Below are positions 42,867-49,573 of a DNA stretch of 64,000 nucleotides, in pieces. This DNA is from CBDCYS01 sp965226245 (GTDB lineage: Bacteria; Acidobacteriota; Terriglobia; Bryobacterales; UBA6623), in NCBI GenBank assembly GCA_965226245.1, contig CBDDCL010000015.1:6510001-6574000 (forward strand). Reading direction: 5' to 3'. Every line of letters starts with the position of its first letter. Position 1 is the first letter of the stretch. The notes below the pieces were generated by a model. It had not been told where the DNA came from. It saw nothing but the letters and a program-made list of their open reading frames with translations, and made no database searches. Both the position numbers and the translations under genes were made by a program.

Positions 42867-43288
42867 GCTTGATCTTCTGGGATACGAATCTGTTCATCTA
42901 CATCGTCGAGCGGCACCCCAATTGGGGTCCCAAGGTCAAGCGTCTGAGAAGGAAAATGATGCAGCGGCGAGACAGGCTTTGTGCAAGTGCTCTCACGCTT
43001 GGCGAGATCTTGGCGGGACCGTACTCGGTTGGAGACCAAGCTTTAGCGAATCGCTACCGGGCCGCACTGCGTGCGCCCGCCGTCGAAACGATTCCGTTCA
43101 CCGCCGATACCAGCGAACACTACGCGAAAATTCGTACTGACCCGTCGATCAGCCGGACCGACGCGATGCAGTTGGCCTGTGCGGCCCAAGCCGGCGTGGA
43201 CCTGTTCATTACCAACGATCGAAGGCTAGGCAGGAAGCATGTGCCCGGCATTCAGTTCATCGCCGGGATCGAGAATTGCCCACTGTAG
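42863..43288 (+). CDS. PIN-domain ribonuclease (VapC-like)
   Basis: 141 residues from the ATG at 42863. PIN domains cleave RNA with a cluster of acidic residues; here LIFWDTNLFIYIVERHPNWG gives the first Asp, ALTLGEILAGP the Glu, SISRTDAMQLACAAQAGVDL the third acidic residue, and FITNDRRLG the final Asp. All are intact, so the enzyme is probably active. It is translationally coupled to the upstream winged-helix-like gene, in the antitoxin-first order of vapBC modules. Confidence 0.88.
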   Translation: MSLIFWDTNLFIYIVERHPNWGPKVKRLRRKMMQRRDRLCASALTLGEILAGPYSVGDQALANRYRAALRAPAVETIPFTADTSEHYAKIRTDPSISRTDAMQLACAAQAGVDLFITNDRRLGRKHVPGIQFIAGIENCPL

Positions 43289-43582
43289 TCGTGCGTCTTA
43301 CCGGCTGCGTTGCATGTGCGGGTCAATTTTGCTGACGACTACGCTTGTGCCGCAGGCGAGCGGCGCCATCAGGTCCTTCGTCCTGCTCGCTCTTGTTCGA
43401 GATGGGGATGATTGAGAAACAGTGCCGGAAGATGCCGTAGTCCAACCTTGACCTGGTTCTGCGCAACGCGCGTGTGATCGATCCTTCGACCGAACCCGCG
43501 CTGACACCCCGATCAGCGGGCGTTCGTCCTTCCAGGGATCGGGGGCCAAAGGATTGTCGAGAGTTTGGCCGCGGCCGCGGAT
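43289..43582. other. Intergenic region, possible amidohydrolase start relic
   Basis: On the plus strand 43445-43500 reads NLDLVLRNARVIDPSTEPAL, the usual opening of an amidohydrolase/D-aminoacylase, and a little further IVESLAAAADLEFDGERF in another frame. Nothing else of such a gene follows, so it is at most an N-terminal fragment. Confidence 0.35.
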
Positions 43583-43876
43583 CTAGAATTCGATGGCGAA
43601 CGCTTTGCGGGCTTGGAGGGGAGCGTCGCTCTCTTCGACGTTCTCAACCCGGCCGAATCGCGGGCCTGACCACAACTGCTTCTTGAGCGCGGCCAGTTGC
43701 TTGGAGTTGCCAATAGCGTAGACTTCCACGGTCCCATCGAAGCGGTTCTTGACGTAGCCGCAAAGGCCGAGCCGCTGCGCGCAATCTTCCACGAAATAGC
43801 GAAATCCCACGCCCTGCACCTGGCCCCGAACGACGTACCGCCGAGCCTGTTCCGTGTCCCGATCCGTGCCGGCCAA
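43583..43876 (-). CDS. acyP: Acylphosphatase
   Basis: 97 residues. It hydrolyses acyl phosphates. The signature RGQVQGVGFRYFVEDCAQRL contains the substrate-binding Arg, and GLCGYVKNRFDGTVEVYAIG contains the catalytic Asn. The tail ends FAIEF. Full length for the family (about 90), single gene, divergent from the small membrane protein at 43967. Confidence 0.93.
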   Translation of the reverse strand: MAGTDRDTEQARRYVVRGQVQGVGFRYFVEDCAQRLGLCGYVKNRFDGTVEVYAIGNSKQLAALKKQLWSGPRFGRVENVEESDAPLQARKAFAIEF

Positions 43877-43966
43877 AACTGGGAAATCCTTACACGATGA
43901 TGAAAGAACTACCGCCCCGTGGCAACCCGTCGCGCCACTTGGTTGACTCCAAGTCCCCCGGAATCA

Positions 43967-44149
43967 ATGCTGCTGGACTTTGGCACGAACCTTGCATCAG
44001 CAGCGCGTCGAGTCATGCTGTTGCCCGTCCTCATGATCGGAGTGTTGATCGGTTCTTTCTCGCTGGCGTTCGCGCTGGAGTGGGGGCTGCTGGCGCTCAT
44101 CGTTCGGGTGATGGCGCAGGCGGCGGATCGAAATACCCCGCTCCATTAG
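43967..44149 (+). CDS. Small membrane protein
   Basis: 60 residues from the ATG at 43967 (ggaa lies 6-9 bases upstream). One or two hydrophobic helices are visible: VMLLPVLMIGVLIGSFSLAF and ALEWGLLALIVRVMAQ. No family is recognised. The gene is divergent from acyP. Modest evidence only: composition and a plausible start. Confidence 0.4.
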   Translation: MLLDFGTNLASAARRVMLLPVLMIGVLIGSFSLAFALEWGLLALIVRVMAQAADRNTPLH

Positions 44150-44190
44150 ATGGAATTAGGAATAGATGGAACCGGGGCTTCTCTTATTCC

Positions 44191-44309
44191 TAACGCGGAC
44201 GAGCCGCAGCCAAAGAGGGGAGCGTGGCCGCTGTTGGATGAGGCGCGTCGAAGCGGCCAACCCCTCCCTCACGGTCGGGGCTCTGAGTCTGGCTCCCGAA
44301 TTTTCTGCA
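44191..44309 (+). repeat. Interspersed repeat, copy without 3' end
   Basis: Starts taacgcggacgagccgcagc, keeps the core aacccctccctcacggtcgg, and stops at gaattttctgc immediately before the stop codon of the small basic protein gene (44310). Confidence 0.7.
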
Positions 44310-44444
44310 TTACTTGCGCGCGCCGCGGCGCGGCTTCTTCACGCGGGATTGGCGCAGTTTTCGTGGTTTGCGTTTCGGTTTGGAGATGTTGAATGTGCCG
44401 CTTCCGATCGCTTCGCTTTTGTACCCTTTGTCGTTGTCTGCCAT
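44310..44444 (-). CDS. Small highly basic protein (44 residues)
   Basis: The sequence starts MADNDKGYKSEAIGSGTFNI and ends in a Lys/Arg-rich tail (RKPRKLRQSRVKKPRRGARK). A near-ideal ribosome-binding site (gcaggagcaat) precedes the ATG at 44444. About 18 of the last 25 residues are basic, so binding to nucleic acid or ribosome is a reasonable guess. No family is recognised. The 3' end touches an interspersed repeat. It was found by reading the sequence around the Shine-Dalgarno and is too short for most gene finders. Confidence 0.55.
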   Translation of the reverse strand: MADNDKGYKSEAIGSGTFNISKPKRKPRKLRQSRVKKPRRGARK

Positions 44445-44502
44445 ATTGCTCCTGCAGATTCATTCTAGCGAAAGCGCGGCCGGACAGATTCCGCGACCCG
44501 GT

Positions 44503-44720
44503 TCAGCGGATCTGATCAAACAATCCGCTCGCGCCGTCGATGACTTTTTGCGCGGCTCCCGGACCGTAGAGCGTCCGCTCGACTTCGTAGCCTCCGAAGG
44601 TGTACTCACTCGCAATCGGCATATAGTCGCGGAGTCAATCACCGTTTTCGTGGGGAACGGCGAAACTCCATCCGCCGCCCGTTACCGGGTTGACGACACA
44701 AGCGAAGTTGCTGAGTTCCT
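44503..44720 (-). pseudogene. C-terminal relic of a ceramidase-like/secreted hydrolase
   Basis: On the minus strand the frame NFACVVNPVTGGGWSFAVPH reaches a TGA at 44634-44636 and continues in frame as LRDYMPIASEYTFGGYEVER, then YGPGAAQKVIDGASGLFDQI and a stop at 44503. The GGYEV...YGPGAA pattern recalls the C-termini of bacterial neutral/alkaline ceramidase-like proteins. Nothing upstream continues the gene, so it is a fragment at most. Confidence 0.35.
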
Positions 44721-44952
44721 TCGGCGAATCGCCTCGCTGCGCGGCGCGTCTCACACTAGAACGCCGCCGAATCGGTAAGCGGCGCAAGCGGCGCCGTTTT
44801 GCTTGCGCGGCCGCTTTGCTTGCGTGGTTCGATGGAGGCGTGATAGCATCAAATCAGTTGGCTTTGAGCATCTCTTGGGATGCTGAACGCCTTCCGCGGG
44901 AAGCCATTTCATCCTGCCTGAGCGGAATCCCGCTTTCATCCAAACCTAAACC
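44721..44952. other. Intergenic region before tRNA-Asp
   Basis: Nothing recognised apart from short GC-rich palindromes (for example gcggcgcaagcggcgccg at 44779-44796). It should contain the tRNA promoter, but no clear -35/-10 pair is seen. Confidence 0.4.
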
Positions 44953-45029
44953 GGGGACGTAGTTCAGTTGGTTAGAACGCTGGCCTGTCACGCCGGAGGT
45001 CGCGGGTTCGAGTCCCGTCGTCCCCGCCA
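44953..45029 (+). tRNA. tRNA-Asp (anticodon GTC)
   Basis: Full cloverleaf: acceptor ggggacg pairs with cgtcccc, D arm ttcagttggttagaa, anticodon stem ctggc/gccgg with loop ctgtcac (anticodon GTC at 44987-44989), T arm gcgggttcgagtcccgt, discriminator G, and an encoded CCA (45027-45029). Confidence 0.97.
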
Positions 45030-45084
45030 TCGTTTAGGCGCCTCTGCCATCTTTAGGCGATTTTGCCATCTTTTAGGCGCTTCT
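45026..45084. repeat. Three tandem 19-20-bp repeats after tRNA
   Basis: Units gccatcgtttaggcgcctct, gccatctttaggcgatttt and gccatcttttaggcgcttct follow each other directly, starting in the last bases of the tRNA gene. Confidence 0.7.
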
Positions 45085-45140
45085 GGATGACTCTCCCGCC
45101 GAAGAATCGAACCGGCTCTGGCTCCTCTCCGCCCAACCAA

Positions 45141-46556
45141 CTAGCGGAAATCTTCAGCGAGTTTTCCGTCGCGCACAAGCACCCGGCCCAGCACTTCCAC
45201 CGTTGCGTCGGGTAAGAAAAACCAGCGTACGAAATCACCCCTGACGAAGCCTCCGAGTTCCGTGTTGTCCCCCAGACTCAGGCGCACAACGCCATCTCCG
45301 TATCCGAAGTAGGGCAGAATGTCGCTGCCGGCGGGCGGAGTCAGTTCAGGATTAAAACCGAGCCCAAACTCGCGAAAACTTCTAGCGGCCCTGCCGCCTT
45401 CTTTTAGGACCTGCTTCACCGCATCGATGTTCTCCCGCGCCTCGGTGCTGACGAGCTGACCGCGCCGAAATTCAAGGCGCACGTCGCGGGCTATGCGGTC
45501 ACCGAAACGGGCTTCGGGGATAACGATCACGCCCTCGACACTCTCCTCAATCGGCGCCACGCGAAGGACACCGCACGGCAGCTCAGCCTCGCGATCGATC
45601 CTGATCCTGGCCGAGCGCGCGCGAGCCGCCGACGCATCCCCGTCCTGCTGGTTAAAAGGCCGAGCGCCAACGCGGAATTTCAAGTCCGTACCGGCTGGAG
45701 TGCGCACTCGCGCCGTTCCCAATCGCATCACATGAATCACGCGGTCTTGCGCCAGGCCGATCGCGTGGCAGTCAGCGGCTAGCGCTTGTTGGTAGATCTG
45801 GTCGAGCTCGGGAGTGTGCTTGCCCGCCAAACCATCCGCGCGAACGCTTCCCCGTGCCCAGTGAAAATGAACTTGCCGCCGCCGCGCCCCTTTGTCCAGC
45901 CACTCGCGCAGCGCCGTTGTCTCGGCCGCCGGAGTGCCGCGCACACCCACTTGCTCGGGCAGCCAGATGTAAACGTCCGCCTTCTCGAGCAGCTTCTCGA
46001 AGGGCTGCTTCCGCAGTGAACTCGCGGCTTGGGGGACGCCGAGAGGCAGATACTCCAACTCGATGATCTCGCCGGCTCCGGCTTTCAGTAGCCGCTGACG
46101 CAACGGAGCCACGAGTTCCCGGAAATAGGCTGGATCGGATCGCAGGATGACTACTTCACCCGATCGCAACTTGAGGGCCCGGACAATCCGATCGGCCATC
46201 GCTGGATAGTCGAGATCAGGGGCTGCTTGCGGGAAACAGAGCGGCGGGGCTGAGAGAACGAGCACCGCGAACAATACAAGTGCCGGCCTGACAGGGGGCG
46301 AGTTAGCGGGAATTAGCGGATTTTCGTTTCGCGCGCGTTCCTTCTTGTGCAAACGCCAACTTGGGCGCCAAGCCGCTCGTTGCCACGGGAGCGGGCTCGG
46401 GGCGGATTTTCGGCGCAGGGAGGGCGCCGATTCCGCTGTTCGGAGATCTTCGGGCGGCGCCGTTGCCGGAGTGAAATCAAGCATCCGCGGCGAAATTCGG
46501 GCCGCCAGCCGTTTGAGCCAGCCTGTGTTCAAGATGGTCTTCACGCATTCCCCCAT
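45141..46556 (-). CDS. Exported peptidase M29-like (aminopeptidase) protein
   Basis: The core resembles thermophilic M29 aminopeptidases (AmpS/AmpT): LKLRSGEVVILRSDPAYFRE, VYIWLPEQVGVRGTPAAETT, EGVIVIPEARFGDRIARDVR, ENIDAVKQVLKEGGRAARSF and REFGLGFNPELTPPAGSDIL, with the metal ligands usually found in those last segments. Residues ~92-104 are hydrophobic (ALVLFAVLVLSAPP) and suggest export; the ~85 residues before it are Arg-rich and may not be translated, in which case the start is a TTG near 46274. Metal-dependent removal of N-terminal residues is inferred from family. Confidence 0.7.
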   Translation of the reverse strand: MGECVKTILNTGWLKRLAARISPRMLDFTPATAPPEDLRTAESAPSLRRKSAPSPLPWQRAAWRPSWRLHKKERARNENPLIPANSPPVRPALVLFAVLVLSAPPLCFPQAAPDLDYPAMADRIVRALKLRSGEVVILRSDPAYFRELVAPLRQRLLKAGAGEIIELEYLPLGVPQAASSLRKQPFEKLLEKADVYIWLPEQVGVRGTPAAETTALREWLDKGARRRQVHFHWARGSVRADGLAGKHTPELDQIYQQALAADCHAIGLAQDRVIHVMRLGTARVRTPAGTDLKFRVGARPFNQQDGDASAARARSARIRIDREAELPCGVLRVAPIEESVEGVIVIPEARFGDRIARDVRLEFRRGQLVSTEARENIDAVKQVLKEGGRAARSFREFGLGFNPELTPPAGSDILPYFGYGDGVVRLSLGDNTELGGFVRGDFVRWFFLPDATVEVLGRVLVRDGKLAEDFR

Positions 46557-46741
46557 TTGGCGAACCTGCCCGCCTCGCTTCCTCGGCGAAGCCTGACTTG
46601 GAAGTCACAGCCAAACCCGCGAATCGCGAGGGACGAATTCGCCACGCTCCAGGGCGGACGGCGAACGCCACCCTTTGCCCGCACAATAGCAGATCGGGCA
46701 GGGCCATTCTCTGGGCAAGTATCGTTAAGTCGCCCCGAGGT

Positions 46742-46830
46742 GGCGCGCGCCTCCTGGCGGGCCGCGTCGGCCTCCGGGCCGACGTAAGCGCGGACTTCCG
46801 TCCGTGCTGTGTTGGGCCTCCAGGTCCAAC
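46742..46830. repeat. Array of four consecutive hairpin modules
   Basis: Read on the minus strand the modules have loops AGGA (46742-46763), CGGA (46766-46783, stem gtcggcc/ggccgac), GGAA (46788-46807, stem gcacggac/gtccgcgc) and TGGA (46811-46830, stem gttggacc/ggcccaac). Stems differ in sequence while the loop keeps GGA. Confidence 0.7.
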
Positions 46831-46971
46831 ATCCAACCCGCCCGCCAATGGAGCCGGAAGCAACGGCTCTTGCAAGCCGGCCCCCGCCTGAGAAGCCATT
46901 CTCGGCATCGATTCCGCCTCCACAACTCCGCCCGCCGGGGTCCCTCCCGTCAGCAGAATGTAGAAACTCCA

Positions 46972-47047
46972 GAGCGCGGACTTCCGTCCGCGCCTCTGTC
47001 CGGTCGTCTGAAATTGTCCGCCACAATCGGCAAAGATTTGACTATAC
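46972..47047 (+). repeat. Interspersed repeat, 3' half, hairpin core
   Basis: Hairpin gcgcggacttccgtccgcgc (46974-46993), then ctctgtccggtcgtctgaaa and the conserved end ccgccacaatcggcaaagat...ttgactata. Confidence 0.75.
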
Positions 47048-47070
47048 AGCTACCCGGCGCCACATCAAAC

Positions 47071-47745
47071 TCAATCCGTGAATCTTCCGAATGCCTGCTG
47101 AATCCGAGAAGCCAGACCGCGAATCGCTTCCCGGCCGGCGCCGCGCTTGATGGGTCCGTGGCCGCCGCCCTCGATTTCGAATAACTCGTGGGAAGCGGGA
47201 ATCAGCGGCAAGGCATCGCGCATCTCGTCGCGCGAGCCGAAGGCGTCTTTCGACCCGTGCGCGAAGAAGGCGGGAACTTGCACGTCCGGGAAATGAGCGG
47301 TACGCAGGCTTTCGGGCTTGCCCGGAGGGTGCAATGGATAGGAGATCAGCAGCAAACCGTCGGCGACTGCCGAGTCTTCGGCGGCCAGCAGCGTGGCTTG
47401 CCTGCCTCCATAGGACTGGCCACCGAGGAAGACGCGACCGGTTACAAACTCACGAACCGCCTCGACAGCCCGCCTCAGCCCCTCGCGGTCCCGTTTGGCG
47501 TCGCCTCCACGGGGCGGTCCCTTGGGACGCGACTGACGATAGGGCAAATCGCATCGCAGCGTAGCCAGGCCGGCTGCGGCGAACTCTTCGGCTAACAAGA
47601 CGAGTAGCGGCGCGGCGCAGTTGGAGCCGGCGCCATGCGTGAGAACCAGAGCGTCATCGGGTGCTTTTTCAGCGGCGTGCAAATACCCGCGCACCGACGG
47701 ACCCTCTGGATAGTCGCGCGCGAAAGGTTCTGGCTCGGTCCGCAT
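47071..47745 (-). CDS. Alpha/beta hydrolase (KANL3/Tex30-like)
   Basis: 224 residues from the ATG at 47745. A typical small hydrolase: oxyanion region ALVLTHGAGSNCAAPLLVLL, nucleophile elbow VFLGGQSYGGRQATLLAAED (GxSxGG), acid in VPAFFAHGSKDAFGSRDEMR, and histidine in IEGGGHGPIKR. Such proteins often hydrolyse dienelactones or esters; the substrate is unknown. It lies 55 bases downstream of the lactate permease gene on the same strand and could be read with it. Confidence 0.82.
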   Translation of the reverse strand: MRTEPEPFARDYPEGPSVRGYLHAAEKAPDDALVLTHGAGSNCAAPLLVLLAEEFAAAGLATLRCDLPYRQSRPKGPPRGGDAKRDREGLRRAVEAVREFVTGRVFLGGQSYGGRQATLLAAEDSAVADGLLLISYPLHPPGKPESLRTAHFPDVQVPAFFAHGSKDAFGSRDEMRDALPLIPASHELFEIEGGGHGPIKRGAGREAIRGLASRIQQAFGRFTD

Positions 47746-47800
47746 TCGGGCATCGAACTGTTGACCGAACGCCACGCCGACCAGATCGCCGGTGTGTTGC

Positions 47801-49492
47801 CTAGAAAACGGACGGGAACAGCACGTAGGAAAACAGCAGCCCCAACAACCCGGCACACACGACGTAATAAATCATGGGCAGGATCGTGCGCCGGATCAGC
47901 AACCCTTCCCGGCCCACCAAGCCCACTGTCGCGCTCGCCGCCACGACGTTGTGAACCGTGATCATGTTGCCGGCGGCTCCGCCCAGGGCCTGGAGTCCCA
48001 GGATCACCAGGTGCGGCGCCCCAATGCGGTCCGCGACTCCGTATTGGAACAAGCTGAACATCAAATCGCTGACCGTATTGCTGCCCGCGACAAAGGCTCC
48101 CAGCGCCCCAATGAGGGGAGCAAAGAAAGGCCATGTCCCCCCTGCGACGTAGGCGACGAACTCCGCCAGCACCAGCGGCATGCTGGCCAGACCGGATTCA
48201 TTCGTGTCGGAGTCAATAAAGATCCGCACCAGCGCCACGGCAAATAGCAGTGCCAAGGCCGGCCCCGCCAGCATGCGGGCCGAATCCGTCCAGGCTTTCT
48301 TGACTTCCGCCCCGCTCATGCGGTGGAGCAGCACGGTGATTAGCGAGACGATCATGAAGATGGTCCCGGGCACATAAAGCGGCTGCACGCCCTGGGAAAG
48401 CGACGTTCCGAGAATGTTCGACCAGGTAAACGACACTGCGGTTAGCATCTGCTTGATTCCCAGTGCCGGAACCCGTGTCAAAACCAGCAAGGCGGCCACG
48501 ATCACGTAGGGAGACCAGGCCCGCAGCAGCGTCATATAGGCCCGCTCCTCGCCCACGTCAGCGTCGATCACGCCTTTCCACTCGGGCTCCCACTGGTCTT
48601 GGGAAGGGAAGTCCCAAGGTTCCTGATCCGACAGGAAGATCTTGTGGCGCGCCGCCGTCACGACCAGAGCCAAGCCGATCAATCCGCCGATCAGGGAGGG
48701 GAATTCCGGCCCCAGGAAGATGGCGAGGCATACATAAGGAACCGTAAAGCACACACCGCCGAGCAATGCGAACTTCCAGATTCCCAGGCCTTCGCGGAAC
48801 GAGCGCCGGGCGCCGAAGAACCGCGTTAGCATGCCGCAGATGATCAGCGGAATAAAGGTGCCGATCAGAGCGTGCGGAATGGCCGTAAACACGCCGATTT
48901 GCGCGATGAATTCCGTATAAGACATCCCTGCTTCAGCGATCGCGCTCTCCACCTGAGGCACATTCAAAGATTCCGCCATGCCCACCAGGATGGGCGTCCC
49001 GACGGCGCCAAAGCTCACCGGCGTGCTTTGGATGATGAGCGTCGTCATGACCGCCGCCAGCGCCGGGAATCCCAGCGCCAGAAGCAGCGGCCCGGCGACG
49101 GCAGCCGGCGTCCCGAAGCCCGCCGCGCCTTCAATGAAGGACCCGAACAACCAGGCGACAATGATGACCTGCACGCGGCGGTCCCGTGAGATGTCCATGA
49201 ATCCGCGGCGAATCGTTGCCACCGCGCCGCTTTCGCGCAAGGTGGATAACAGGATGATCGCGCCGAAAATGATCCATAGCAGCGTCAAGGCAATCACAAC
49301 TCCTCGCAGCGACGCGGCCATGGTGTGAATGAAAGGAACTTTCCAGAACCAAAGCGCGAACGTAAGAGTCATGACGTAGGCGACCGGCATGGCGCGAGTC
49401 GCCGGCCACCGCAGCACGACCAAGAAAAACATCACCGCCAGAATCGGCAGGATTGCTATCAGCGCATACAAAGCGTTTGGCGTTGATTCCAT
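47801..49492 (-). CDS. lldP: L-lactate permease
   Basis: 563 residues from the ATG at 49492, which has ggag six bases upstream. LctP-family proton symporter with 12-14 transmembrane helices: ALYALIAILPILAVMFFLVV at the start, the conserved FGSFIEGAAGFGTPAAVAGP, LIIQSTPVSFGAVGTPILVG, and near the end SNTVSDLMFSLFQYGVADRI and MITVHNVVAASATVGLVGRE. Imports lactate or glycolate. The next gene downstream is an alpha/beta hydrolase. Full length and intact. Confidence 0.92.
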   Translation of the reverse strand: MESTPNALYALIAILPILAVMFFLVVLRWPATRAMPVAYVMTLTFALWFWKVPFIHTMAASLRGVVIALTLLWIIFGAIILLSTLRESGAVATIRRGFMDISRDRRVQVIIVAWLFGSFIEGAAGFGTPAAVAGPLLLALGFPALAAVMTTLIIQSTPVSFGAVGTPILVGMAESLNVPQVESAIAEAGMSYTEFIAQIGVFTAIPHALIGTFIPLIICGMLTRFFGARRSFREGLGIWKFALLGGVCFTVPYVCLAIFLGPEFPSLIGGLIGLALVVTAARHKIFLSDQEPWDFPSQDQWEPEWKGVIDADVGEERAYMTLLRAWSPYVIVAALLVLTRVPALGIKQMLTAVSFTWSNILGTSLSQGVQPLYVPGTIFMIVSLITVLLHRMSGAEVKKAWTDSARMLAGPALALLFAVALVRIFIDSDTNESGLASMPLVLAEFVAYVAGGTWPFFAPLIGALGAFVAGSNTVSDLMFSLFQYGVADRIGAPHLVILGLQALGGAAGNMITVHNVVAASATVGLVGREGLLIRRTILPMIYYVVCAGLLGLLFSYVLFPSVF

Positions 49493-49573
49493 CGTAAACT
49501 CCAATTCGCCGTCAAGGGCGAAGTGCTGAGATTAGCTGGGTAGCCAACAGATGTCAACCACTACCCCGCATTT

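Larger units (their letters stand above)
46557..47070. other. Intergenic region rich in hairpins
   Basis: No gene; open frames across it translate the repeats (for example RTEARTEVRA on the minus strand). It contains a cluster of four consecutive hairpins (46742-46830) and a copy of the interspersed repeat (46972-47047). Confidence 0.6.

Noticed and set aside
45026..45084. CRISPR array
   Set aside because: Three adjacent short units have no spacers and no cas genes are present; no CRISPR was found anywhere in the window.
46541..47026. Open frame encoding RTEARTEVRA-type protein on the minus strand
   Set aside because: It is a translation of the hairpin repeats at 46742-46830 and 46972-47047; similar peptides appear wherever the repeat occurs (for example around 33100 and 55090).
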